From NCBI GenBank assembly GCA_913061125.1, contig CAJXUB010000023.1, positions 1-32,872 of the forward strand: 32,872 nucleotides of DNA. Reading direction: 5' to 3'. The stretch's first letter is position 1, and every line of letters begins with the position of its first letter. The notes under the pieces are model-generated. The model did not search any database, had not been told where the DNA came from, and worked only from the letters and a program-made list of their open reading frames with translations. Of the stretch, positions 24,883 to 32,762 are shown one piece after another. Made by a program: the position numbers and the translations under genes. This stretch comes from an uncultured Flavobacteriaceae bacterium. Its GTDB lineage: Bacteria > Bacteroidota > Bacteroidia > Flavobacteriales > Flavobacteriaceae.

Positions 24883-24942
24883 TCATGTAACCAACGGCCA
24901 TTTGACGTAATAAACGGACAGATTTACGTCATAAGTGGGAAA
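24883..24942 (-). promoter_or_regulatory. 60-bp regulatory element, copy B (upstream of the PH-like membrane protein)
   Basis: Matches 6700-6759 at 54 of 60 positions. On the minus strand CCGTTTATTACGTCA and CCGTTGGTTACATGA (11 of 15 identical) repeat with a 20-bp period, about two helical turns. On the plus strand TGACGTAA (24903-24910) and TTACGTCA (24924-24931) form a perfect inverted repeat. It ends 62 nt before the ATG at 24820. Direct repeats of this spacing are typical of LytTR-type regulators; the inverted repeat would instead suit a dimeric HTH factor. The regulator is not in this window. Confidence 0.65.
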
Positions 24943-24975
24943 GCAAGAGAACTCTAAATAGTTCCTGAAAATTGA

Positions 24976-24994
24976 CTCTGAAACAAGTTCAGAG
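24976..24994. repeat. REP-like hairpin (CTGAACTTGTTTCAG type)
   Basis: CTCTGAA-ACAAG-TTCAGAG is a perfect 7-bp stem with a 5-nt loop. Its reverse complement, CTCTGAACTTGTTTCAGAG, shares the CTGA-x-CTTGT-x-TCAG pattern with the hairpin inside the terminator 50 nt on, but in the opposite orientation. Confidence 0.55.
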
Positions 24995-25025
24995 GGACTT
25001 ATGGTGGAAAAACGGGACATAAAAA

Positions 25026-25072
25026 ACCACCTTTTGTCCATCCTGAGCTTGTCTCAGGACCTAAAAGGTGGT
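25026..25072 (-). terminator. Terminator of the M3 peptidase gene with a REP-like core
   Basis: ACCACCTTTT (25026-25035) pairs with AAAAGGTGGT (25063-25072). Inside is a second perfect stem CCTGAG-CTTGT-CTCAGG (25042-25058). It follows the stop at 25100 by about 30 nt. On the minus strand the outer stem is followed by a T-run, as needed for minus-strand termination. Confidence 0.8.
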
Positions 25073-25099
25073 GTTTAAATTATTTAAGGTAAAATGATA

Positions 25100-27235
25100 T
25101 TATTCCATAAAACCGCGGTCTCGCATCAGCGCTTCAATTTTTGCATCTCGGCCACGGAAAAGGCGATAGGCCTCGGCCGGATCGATAGCGTTTCGAGGCG
25201 CAAATAAATAGGTTACTAATTTTTGAGCCATATCGGTATCGTAAAACCCACCTGGTGAGTCCGTAAAGGCCTCTGCAGCATCGGCAGTTAGTACATCAGC
25301 CCACATATATCCGTAATAGGCCGTGGCATAGCCTTCTCCAGAAAACACATGGCCAAAGTGTGGGGTACGGTGGCGCATGGGCAATTCTTTGGGCATATTG
25401 AGGGCATCTAAGGTTTCTTTTTCAAAAGTGCCTACATCCATTCCATCGGGGTTGGCAAGGTGGAGTTTCATGTCCATTAGAGCGGAGGCCAAATATTCTG
25501 TGGTGGCAAATCCCTGGTTAAAAGTGGCTGCTTTTTTGATTTTTTCTACCAAGGCATCGGGCATGGGTTCGCCTGTTTTATGATGCACCAAATATGTTGA
25601 AATAACTTCGTCTGTGGATAACCAACGCTCCAACAATTGCGATTGAAATTCGGTGTAATCTCTGACACCACCATTTAAGGTAGGGTATTTGACATTGGAG
25701 GAGAAAAAATGCAGGGCATGACCAAATTCATGGAAAAAAGTTTCGGCATCGTCCCAAGAAATTAAAACCGCTTCGCCTGGTGCCGCTTTAATAAAATTGG
25801 AATTATTGGAAGCCAAAACGGTTTTTTTGCCATCAAATGTGGTGTGGCTTCGGTACGTTGTCGCCCAAGCGCCAGAGCGTTTTCCTTCTCGTGCAAATGG
25901 ATCCAAATACCATAGGCCGATATGCTCTCCTGAATCCAAATCGGTAACTTCCCAAACTTTGACATCTTCCTGAAATACGGGAACACGTCCTTCTGGTACG
26001 GGATCAAATTTATAATTAAACAATCGACCTGCGACGTAAAACATGGCCTCTCTTAGTTTGTCTAATTGTAAGTATTGTTTTACTTCATCGCTATTAAGGT
26101 CATATTTTGCCACTCGAACTTTTTCGGCGTAGTAGCGATAATCCCAAGGTTCTATCGTGATGTTATCACCGTTGGCATCGGCTATGGCTTGCATATCGGC
26201 CACTTCTTCGGCCACGCGTCCAATGGCGGCTGGCCATACGGCTTCCATGAGTTTCATGGCGTTTTCGGGTGTTTTTGCCATTCGATCTTGAAGGCGCCAC
26301 TCGGCATAATTTTTATGACCCAAAAGCTCTACCCGCTCTCGGCGCAGCTTGAGAATTTCTGCAATTAAAGCTTTATTGTCATACGCATCGTTATTATCGC
26401 CTCGCGAATAATAATTGGTCCACACTTGTTGGCGTAATGCGCGCTCTGTGGAGTAAGTCAGAAAAGGATCCATTGAAGAACGGGTGTTGGTTATGGCGTA
26501 TTTTCCGTCTTGGCCTTTATTTTTTGCTATGACTGCGGCCGATTTGATAAAACTTTCTGAAAGCCCACCCAATTGGTCTTCGTTGAGGAAGGTGACATAA
26601 TTTTCTTCATCGTGTAAGACATTATCCGAAAACTTGTTGTACAACACGGATAGCTCTTTATCGATGGCCGCATATCGTGCTTTTTGGTCGGCATTTAATG
26701 CTGCGCCACGCATGGCAAAACTGTTGTAAATGAGGTCCACAACGCGTTGTTGATCATCATCCAAAGGGTTTTTTTTGGCAGATTCATACACGGTTTTAAT
26801 GCGGTTAAATAACTTTTCATTTTGACTGATTTTGGATGAAAATTCAGACAATTTTGGGGCTAATACCGATTGAACTTCCCTAAATTCGGGGGAGGACATA
26901 TTACTGCTCAAAATACCATAGTAAGAAAACACGCGATCGAGAGCTGCCCCGGAACGTTCCATGGCTTCAATGGTGTTTTCAAATGTTGCCGGCTCGGTGG
27001 AGTTTGCAATCCCATCGATTTCCGCCAGGTTTTCTTTCATCCCTTGTTCCACGGCTGCCTGAACATCTTCCACTTTCATTTGATCAAAGGCAGGAACGCC
27101 GCCATAGGGGCCAGTCCATTCTTGCAACAAAACGTTTTCCGAGGCGGATGTTTTAGCTTTATCACAGCTCGATATCGCAATGCCAAGCCCTAAAGTTAGG
27201 AGCATCACTTTTGGTGTTGTAGTTCTAAAATTCAT
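25100..27235 (-). CDS. dcp: M3 family peptidyl-dipeptidase, lipoprotein (Dcp-like)
   Basis: 711 residues with a lipoprotein signal (LTLGLGIAISSCDKAK; lipobox ISSC), so it is anchored on the periplasmic side. The zinc motif HEFGHALH is at about residue 500, preceded by DDAETFF, as in thimet-type oligopeptidases. Other M3 landmarks are GLWYLDPFAREGKRSGAW and FGHVFSGEGYATAYYGYMWA. It would split dipeptides off small peptides. Length and motif order match Dcp of Bacteroidota. It follows the cyclophilin gene on the same strand with a 53-bp gap. Confidence 0.93.
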   Translation of the reverse strand: MNFRTTTPKVMLLTLGLGIAISSCDKAKTSASENVLLQEWTGPYGGVPAFDQMKVEDVQAAVEQGMKENLAEIDGIANSTEPATFENTIEAMERSGAALDRVFSYYGILSSNMSSPEFREVQSVLAPKLSEFSSKISQNEKLFNRIKTVYESAKKNPLDDDQQRVVDLIYNSFAMRGAALNADQKARYAAIDKELSVLYNKFSDNVLHDEENYVTFLNEDQLGGLSESFIKSAAVIAKNKGQDGKYAITNTRSSMDPFLTYSTERALRQQVWTNYYSRGDNNDAYDNKALIAEILKLRRERVELLGHKNYAEWRLQDRMAKTPENAMKLMEAVWPAAIGRVAEEVADMQAIADANGDNITIEPWDYRYYAEKVRVAKYDLNSDEVKQYLQLDKLREAMFYVAGRLFNYKFDPVPEGRVPVFQEDVKVWEVTDLDSGEHIGLWYLDPFAREGKRSGAWATTYRSHTTFDGKKTVLASNNSNFIKAAPGEAVLISWDDAETFFHEFGHALHFFSSNVKYPTLNGGVRDYTEFQSQLLERWLSTDEVISTYLVHHKTGEPMPDALVEKIKKAATFNQGFATTEYLASALMDMKLHLANPDGMDVGTFEKETLDALNMPKELPMRHRTPHFGHVFSGEGYATAYYGYMWADVLTADAAEAFTDSPGGFYDTDMAQKLVTYLFAPRNAIDPAEAYRLFRGRDAKIEALMRDRGFME

Positions 27236-27288
27236 TTGTTTGTAGTTTTAAGAATTAAGTGTTACAATGTAAAAAAAAGGATTGAAAT

Positions 27289-27984
27289 TTAATCTAGGAT
27301 TTCGACTTTATTAATGTAAACGTTGGTCTGCGGCCAATCGCCCTGATCGGTTGGTACGGCGGCAATTTGATCTACCACATCCATCCCCCGAACCACTTTT
27401 CCAAAAACCGCATAATTCCCATCCAAGTGATGCGCACCACCTTGTTGTTGAACAATAAAAAACTCGTATGGTGAAGCCATTTTGTAGGGGTTAGCCACGG
27501 CACTGCTAGGCATGCTTACCATACCGCGGTCGTGTTTAAACCCTTTTTTGTGGTCGTTTGGCAATAGGTATCGGCCAATTTTTTTTCGTTTATTTAAAGT
27601 AGTTTGGTCGTCGCTATTTCCCCCCTGAATGATAAAATTATTGATGACTCTATAAAATTGGGTGTTATCAAAATATTTTTTTTTGGTGAGATAAATAAAA
27701 TTGGAACGGTGAAATTTTGTGGCCTCAAATAATTCAATATCGATATTACCAAAATCAGTGAAAATTCGCACCATTTTTTCCTTATGATGCTTGTCGTATT
27801 CCAAATAGAACTCCATAACATTGTCGTCTGAAAGTAAAAATGGGGGTTCTTTTTTTTCAATAATTTGGTGTTCGATTGAACTGACAGTTGCCTCTTGTAA
27901 TTTAAGACTAGAACTGGAATTGGTTTTAGTTTTACTATCTTGACAACTTAAAATGACCCAAAAAATAAGACTATAATAGCGCAT
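27289..27984 (-). CDS. Cyclophilin-type peptidyl-prolyl isomerase, lipoprotein
   Basis: 231 residues. MRYYSLIFWVILSCQDSK looks like a short lipoprotein signal with lipobox ILSC. A linker of about 50 residues precedes the cyclophilin domain: FGNIDIELFEATKFHRSNF, FYRVINNFIIQGG (the R-x4-F-x2-Q active-site pattern), FFIVQQQGGAHHLDGNYAVFGKV. It should speed proline isomerisation during protein folding in the periplasm. Start codons of this gene and the Nudix gene are divergent, 32 bp apart. Confidence 0.92.
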   Translation of the reverse strand: MRYYSLIFWVILSCQDSKTKTNSSSSLKLQEATVSSIEHQIIEKKEPPFLLSDDNVMEFYLEYDKHHKEKMVRIFTDFGNIDIELFEATKFHRSNFIYLTKKKYFDNTQFYRVINNFIIQGGNSDDQTTLNKRKKIGRYLLPNDHKKGFKHDRGMVSMPSSAVANPYKMASPYEFFIVQQQGGAHHLDGNYAVFGKVVRGMDVVDQIAAVPTDQGDWPQTNVYINKVEILD

Positions 27985-28016
27985 CGAAAAGCGTATTTTT
28001 TTGCAAAACTAAAGAT

Positions 28017-28664
28017 ATGAGATTTGAAGCATTTGAAGAAATAATTTCACAACTAAAAGCGTTAAATTTGCCCGGTGAGGGCGCACAAATGCAAATGGCC
28101 CCACCGTTTCGAAACGAATTAATTCAGCAACACCAAACAGAAGGTCGTGTGCCCAAACGTGCCGCTGTGATGGCATTGCTTTATCCAGATAAAAACAACC
28201 AAACTTCCCTGGTTTTTATTGTTCGAAATTCTTATGACGGGGTTCATTCAGGGCAAATTGGTTTTCCGGGCGGAAAACCTGAACCGGAAGATCAAGATAT
28301 GGCCGATACGGCGTACCGCGAAACTTGGGAAGAAATAGGAGTGGAACCGCGTTCCATTCGTCTAATTAGGCCCATGACGGAGTTGTATATTCCGCCCAGT
28401 AATTACAACGTTTCCCCGTTTTTGGGGGTGACCAATAAAACGCCAAAATTTAAGTTGCAACTCTCTGAGGTTCAATCAATTATCGAGGTAACTTTGGAAG
28501 ATATTTTGGATGACAAACATCAAATTTTGACCGTTGTAAAAACATCATATGGCCCGCACGTTGAAGCCCCTGCATTTCAATTTAACGGCCAAATAATATG
28601 GGGTGCAACGGCCATGATTTTAATGGAAATCGTGAGATTATTTCAATCAATTTTAAAAAAATAA
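28017..28664 (+). CDS. Nudix hydrolase, CoA pyrophosphatase type
   Basis: 215 residues. The Nudix box is GGKPEPEDQDMADTAYRETWEEIGV near residue 83, preceded by SYDGVHSGQIGFP, the combination typical of NudL/CoAse (UPF0035) enzymes that split coenzyme A into phosphopantetheine and 3',5'-ADP. The substrate is inferred from that signature. The downstream acyltransferase is 30 nt away but has its own -7 box. Confidence 0.9.
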   Translation: MRFEAFEEIISQLKALNLPGEGAQMQMAPPFRNELIQQHQTEGRVPKRAAVMALLYPDKNNQTSLVFIVRNSYDGVHSGQIGFPGGKPEPEDQDMADTAYRETWEEIGVEPRSIRLIRPMTELYIPPSNYNVSPFLGVTNKTPKFKLQLSEVQSIIEVTLEDILDDKHQILTVVKTSYGPHVEAPAFQFNGQIIWGATAMILMEIVRLFQSILKK

Positions 28665-28666
28665 CG

Positions 28667-28674
28667 TACGTTTG
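28667..28674 (+). promoter_or_regulatory. -7 box of the acyltransferase gene
   Basis: TACGTTTG matches TAnnTTTG immediately after the Nudix stop and 20 nt before the ATG at 28695, so the acyltransferase can be transcribed alone. Confidence 0.5.
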
Positions 28675-28694
28675 CATCTTTAATTTAACGTTGA

Positions 28695-29492
28695 ATGCAA
28701 TTCTTTAAGAAAAATATTTTTGGTCAATATCTCATTGTAAAAAAATGGCTGATTCGTATTTTAGGCGTCATTAGCCATCAGCGTTATCAGGGGTTTAATG
28801 AGCTTAAAATTGAGGGTTCGGATGTGCTTCGTCAAATTCCAGAAACTAATGTGTTGTTTATTTCGAATCATCAAACGTATTTTGCCGACGTGGTGGCTAT
28901 GTTTCATGTGTTTAACGCAGCGTTGAGTGGACGCGATGATTCGATTAAAAATGTGGGATATCTTTGGAATCCAAAATTGAATATGTACTATGTTGCAGCC
29001 AAAGAAACCATGAAATCTGGTTTGCTCCCCAAGATTTTTGCTTATGCGGGTTCGATAAGTATTGAACGAACATGGCGATCGGCAGGAAAGGATGTCAATC
29101 GTCAGGTAAAAATGAGCGATATTTCTAATATTAAAAAAGCGCTCGATGACGGTTGGGTGATTACATTTCCGCAAGGAACAACGACACCCTTTAAGCCCAT
29201 TCGAAAGGGAACGGCACATATCATCAAGCATTATAAACCCTTAGTTGTTCCTATTGTGATTGATGGTTTTCGAAGAGCTTTTGATAAAAAGGGAATCAGA
29301 ATTAAGAAAAAAAATATTCTACAATCCATGGAAATTAAAGCGCCATTGGACATTGATTATGACAATGAAACGGTTGATCAAATTGTTGAAAAAATTGAAT
29401 TTGCCATTGAACAACACCCGTCGTTTTTAAAGGTAATCCCACAAGAGGACCTAATAGCCAACGAGCAGCTTAACCTAAAACGAAATTGGTAA
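28695..29492 (+). CDS. PlsC-like 1-acylglycerol-3-phosphate acyltransferase
   Basis: 265 residues. Motif I is ISNHQTYFADVVAMF near residue 56, where the His and Asp are separated by five residues, not the usual four (HX4D). Motif III is ITFPQGTTTPF near residue 155 (FPEGTR-like with Gln for Glu), and motif IV is VVPIVIDGFRR near 185. It would acylate lysophosphatidic acid or a related lipid at the inner membrane. The spacing variant recurs in my memory of flavobacterial homologues. Convergent with the next gene, with no gap between stops. Confidence 0.85.
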   Translation: MQFFKKNIFGQYLIVKKWLIRILGVISHQRYQGFNELKIEGSDVLRQIPETNVLFISNHQTYFADVVAMFHVFNAALSGRDDSIKNVGYLWNPKLNMYYVAAKETMKSGLLPKIFAYAGSISIERTWRSAGKDVNRQVKMSDISNIKKALDDGWVITFPQGTTTPFKPIRKGTAHIIKHYKPLVVPIVIDGFRRAFDKKGIRIKKKNILQSMEIKAPLDIDYDNETVDQIVEKIEFAIEQHPSFLKVIPQEDLIANEQLNLKRNW

Positions 29493-30146
29493 TTAGCTTT
29501 GCTGATCAGTTTCAGAAATGGTTTTTAATTCTTTGTAATTTTGCTTGAGTCGCTTTAGTAAAATTCCATAGACCAGGTAATAGAATCCCAGCAGTAATGC
29601 TGTTGTTAATGCCATTAAAACAACGGTTACCACGGCAATGGTTCCATAGAAAATGAATAAATCGCCGCTTTCCGAGGATTGAGCTATGGCGAGTTTAACA
29701 TCAGGGTTTTTGGTCATTTCAACCCATATCCCAATCAACAACGAAATGTAAATAAATACGAGATTGAAAATCACGTAATTTCGCACCGTCGTTCGAGTGG
29801 TTAATATTTTTTGCATCAGTGTTTTGACGCTGTCCGAATTCGAAATTTTCTTGTAATTTCTGTAAAATAGAGTGAAAAAGTAAACCAGTACGATGTATCC
29901 CAAAACAATAAGTGGGGTTGTGATGTGATCCACCTCATAAGAATCAAATTGTTGTTGGGCCTCGTTGTCCTTAATTAGAAATCCAATGATGGTCCAGAAT
30001 CCAAATTCAATAATGCTAAGGATAAAAATCCATTTTACAATTGAAGATGATTTTTTGTGTAACAATTTATAAATGTCTTCCTTGGTTACTTTCGGGTAAT
30101 TGGTTTGGTTTTTCCAGTCGTTTTTTAGGCGTTCTAATGCATCCAT
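29493..30146 (-). CDS. Membrane protein paired with an ECF sigma factor (candidate anti-sigma)
   Basis: 217 residues from ATG at 30146 (MDALERLKNDWKNQ); a TTG at 30152 is a weaker start. A cytosolic N-terminus of about 40 residues (NYPKVTKEDIYKLLHKKSSS) is followed by four hydrophobic segments: IVKWIFILSIIEFGFW, PLIVLGYIVLVYFF, YVIFNLVFIYISLLIGI and IAVVTVVLMALTTALLLGFYY. It starts 2 nt after the sigma-factor stop, so translational coupling is likely. The arrangement of sigma plus membrane partner suggests an anti-sigma-like role, but no known anti-sigma domain was recognised. Confidence 0.75.
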   Translation of the reverse strand: MDALERLKNDWKNQTNYPKVTKEDIYKLLHKKSSSIVKWIFILSIIEFGFWTIIGFLIKDNEAQQQFDSYEVDHITTPLIVLGYIVLVYFFTLFYRNYKKISNSDSVKTLMQKILTTRTTVRNYVIFNLVFIYISLLIGIWVEMTKNPDVKLAIAQSSESGDLFIFYGTIAVVTVVLMALTTALLLGFYYLVYGILLKRLKQNYKELKTISETDQQS

Positions 30147-30148
30147 AA

Positions 30149-30646
30149 TCAAGGATTTAACTGTTGTTTCAATTTCTTTTTTACTCGATTCATTCTCACA
30201 CGAGCATTCACTTCAGAGATGCCCATGGTTTCACTAATTTCTTTGTAGGATTTATCTTCTAAATAAAGAAAAACCAAGGCCTTGTCGATATCGTTGAGTT
30301 GTTTTACTGCGTGGTAAATGGCGCTAAGTTGTTGATCTTCAGTATCATCATAGGAATCATCCTGCGGAATTTTAAATGCGACATCATCAAAACTAAAGCT
30401 TTGAATTTTACGTTTCGATTTTCTGTAAAGCGAGATGGCCGTGTTGATTCCAACACGGTACATCCAAGTGCTAAACTTAGCTTCACCACGAAACTTCGGA
30501 TAGGCACTCCACAATTGAATGGTAATTTCCTGAAACAAATCCTTGTGTTCAGCGGAACTTTTCGTGTAAAGTCTGCAGATTTTATGAATCACATTCTGAT
30601 GGACTTCCACTAAGGTTACAAATTCTTGTTCTCGAGTTGATTTCAA
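30149..30646 (-). CDS. ECF-type RNA polymerase sigma factor
   Basis: 165 residues from a TTG at 30646 (MKSTREQEFVTLVEVHQ); a TAG two codons upstream excludes an earlier start and no ATG suits. Region 2: HKDLFQEITIQLWSAYPKFRGEAKFSTWMYRVGINTAI (residues 35-75). Region 4 HTH: KSYKEISETMGISEVNARVRMNRVKKKL near the end. The linker is acidic (DDSYDDTED). The stop is 2 nt before the membrane-partner ATG. An ECF-like promoter just upstream suggests autoregulation. Confidence 0.93.
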   Translation of the reverse strand: MKSTREQEFVTLVEVHQNVIHKICRLYTKSSAEHKDLFQEITIQLWSAYPKFRGEAKFSTWMYRVGINTAISLYRKSKRKIQSFSFDDVAFKIPQDDSYDDTEDQQLSAIYHAVKQLNDIDKALVFLYLEDKSYKEISETMGISEVNARVRMNRVKKKLKQQLNP

Positions 30647-30670
30647 AAGCTATAGTTGGTTGTACTATTG

Positions 30671-30695
30671 GTCGTCATTTTTTCAAAAATGTTAC
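30671..30695 (-). promoter_or_regulatory. ECF-like promoter of the sigma-factor operon
   Basis: On the minus strand GTAAC (30695-30691), a 16-nt spacer and CGAC (30674-30671) resemble GTAAC..CGTC pairs seen before flavobacterial ECF operons. They lie about 25 nt before the TTG at 30646 and there is no good TAnnTTTG, so the operon may be read by its own sigma factor. Confidence 0.45.
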
Positions 30696-30708
30696 CATTT
30701 GCGGACGA

Positions 30709-31605
30709 TTATTTTTTAAACGCTAAAAGCTCACCTGCTGTAATGGCAAAGGGGAGGATGTTTTGACGAGGTGGAAACAAACAGGTCGTAAATTCAGAAT
30801 ATCGACAAGGCGGATTGTATAGGTTGTTGAAGTCCAAACGAACCTTGCTGTTGCCCTCAGGCAAGTCGATGTACATGTACCGCCCTGCACCATAGGTAGT
30901 TTCCCCAGAGGTCAGATCACCAACCATAATCCAGCCGTTTTCTCCTACGTCCAAAGTCTGAATTTCACCGTCGTATTCAAAAGACAATTGCCCAACAAAG
31001 GTGGTCACATCGTTGGGGCCTAATTTTGATTCGACAGACTCGGATTTGTTGGTTTCAAAGTAGTTAAAATCTGCATCAAAAATAAAATTGGGATTGACTT
31101 TGTAATATTCAAATCCCTTGAATGCGTCAATTGCAGGATTATTCTTGTCCCAAACTCGCAGGTAAAGAGCACCAGACCGCGTGATGACCCGCCATCCAAA
31201 AGAGTTATAAAAAACGGGTTCAGAATTCCCTAATTGGTTTAGCGGCAATGCGATACTGTCTGTGGTTTTCCAATCCGGGTTGATATTTTTTGCTTGACTG
31301 TCGGGTGTAAACACATAAATTTCGCCATTCCATTCAAACGATCCAATGGGCTCCACAATTTGATTTGAAATTATACTAACTTGATTTTTAGCGTTTAAAC
31401 CAAGTGCCATCCCAGATGGATTCATTTTAAAAAGTCCGCATAATTCTAAATACCCGATGCGCCGCTCATTGAGTGATTTTCGGGTTTGATCTAAATTTTC
31501 GAGGTAGGCCTCGTCAAGGGTTAAAGTTGATTTGTGATTCGGTTTGCATTGCATCAAAACAATCACTGCCAATCCAATGGCACTAATGTATTTTACAGTT
31601 TTCAT
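30709..31605 (-). CDS. DUF1684 family lipoprotein
   Basis: 298 residues. The N-terminus MKTVKYISAIGLAVIVLMQC is a lipoprotein signal (C20). The C-terminal third has the DUF1684 hallmark: DLTSGETTYGAGRYMYIDLPEG, RLDFNNLYNPPCRYSEFTTCLFPPRQN, ending in ITAGELLAF. The role of the family is unknown. Its ATG overlaps the stop of the upstream LETM1-like gene (ATGA), so the two are an operon. Confidence 0.88.
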   Translation of the reverse strand: MKTVKYISAIGLAVIVLMQCKPNHKSTLTLDEAYLENLDQTRKSLNERRIGYLELCGLFKMNPSGMALGLNAKNQVSIISNQIVEPIGSFEWNGEIYVFTPDSQAKNINPDWKTTDSIALPLNQLGNSEPVFYNSFGWRVITRSGALYLRVWDKNNPAIDAFKGFEYYKVNPNFIFDADFNYFETNKSESVESKLGPNDVTTFVGQLSFEYDGEIQTLDVGENGWIMVGDLTSGETTYGAGRYMYIDLPEGNSKVRLDFNNLYNPPCRYSEFTTCLFPPRQNILPFAITAGELLAFKK

Positions 31606-32762
31606 TCGTCGTCAATTCTATTATCGTCAAAAGCGGAAGGTAGTAATTTTGGAATAAATTTAATGAAAAGTGGGAGCAAAAATGCACCGCCGGGCAACAT
31701 GAAAATAGCCAAACTTGGGATGGATTTCAAAAGATCCATCATTTGTTCTTGCATTATTTTTTGTTCCTTTTCACTCAAATCACGAATGGTGGATTGAGAC
31801 AACAATCGGACCAATTCCTTACTTTCTTTGAGTTCTTGAAAGATTCGCTTGCTGTTTCGGGTGATTAATTTTTTTACCATACCGCTGGAGTGGTCGTAAA
31901 AGCGTTTTGCAAGATTTTTGGTACTGAGTAAAGCGATATCTTCTTTGTGAGTCTGGTAAAACTCATCGACAGCCGACAAGGATTCGTTAATTGTTGTGGG
32001 AGATACTTTAAATTTCTGTCCAAATTCGTCTAAAAATTTTCGTTCGTTTTGATCAATTTTCAGATCACTCCACATGGCCATACAGACCAAATCTAACAGG
32101 TACATTTTTTCCAATTCCGAAAAATCCTGCGAATCGATGTTTTTATAACTTTTGACTTCATGTTTCGAGTGTCTCCTCGAGGCGCTTAACAGTTTTATTA
32201 AACTCTTATCGTAATCGTTTTTTTTAGATTTTGAGTTTAGCGTTTTGGAAATTACCGCTTGGATTGAATTTTCCAGCCCAATCAAGTAATCGCGAGTTTC
32301 GAGGGGTGTTTGTAAAAATGTATCAAAGGCCAACACATCCATAAACAATAGGGCGTTGGTTACAAAATGGTTAAAGTTTTTGGTTAAAATATTATCATCA
32401 ATTTGGATTCTTTTGTGAAGAACAGTTTCGGCGTCCGTCCCCAACAAATCCTTCCAAAAATTGGATTTATAAACCCCCAGGGTTTTATAAAACGACAAAA
32501 TATTATGTTCAAAATCATTTTCATTAGTATAGTACTTCTGATACACGCTGTAAAGTGCAAGCGTAAAATTTATTTTACACCGCTCTTCTTGAGTAAAATC
32601 TGAATTTTTTAGGCGGTCGTTGGCCACAGAAACATTGCTCCCATACACAAATCCAGAAGTTTTTAAATGGGGGTATAGACTCAAAACGGTTTGCCCACCA
32701 TTGTGATGTTTTTTTAACGATTTAAGGAGTTTTTTTAACCAACCTTGAGCCGATGGATTCAT
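31602..32762 (-). CDS. LETM1-like protein with TerB-like middle segment
   Basis: 386 residues. The middle part MYLLDLVCMAMWSDLKIDQNERKFLDEFGQKFKVS (from about residue 220) has a TerB-like pattern. The C-terminus, LVRLLSQSTIRDLSEKEQKIMQEQMMDLLKSIPSLAIFMLPGGAFLLPLFIKFIPKLLPSAF, matches the conserved LETM1-type end with a proline-bearing hydrophobic helix. I recall the name LETM1-related biofilm-associated protein for flavobacterial homologues. It overlaps the DUF1684 gene by 4 nt. Confidence 0.85.
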   Translation of the reverse strand: MNPSAQGWLKKLLKSLKKHHNGGQTVLSLYPHLKTSGFVYGSNVSVANDRLKNSDFTQEERCKINFTLALYSVYQKYYTNENDFEHNILSFYKTLGVYKSNFWKDLLGTDAETVLHKRIQIDDNILTKNFNHFVTNALLFMDVLAFDTFLQTPLETRDYLIGLENSIQAVISKTLNSKSKKNDYDKSLIKLLSASRRHSKHEVKSYKNIDSQDFSELEKMYLLDLVCMAMWSDLKIDQNERKFLDEFGQKFKVSPTTINESLSAVDEFYQTHKEDIALLSTKNLAKRFYDHSSGMVKKLITRNSKRIFQELKESKELVRLLSQSTIRDLSEKEQKIMQEQMMDLLKSIPSLAIFMLPGGAFLLPLFIKFIPKLLPSAFDDNRIDDE

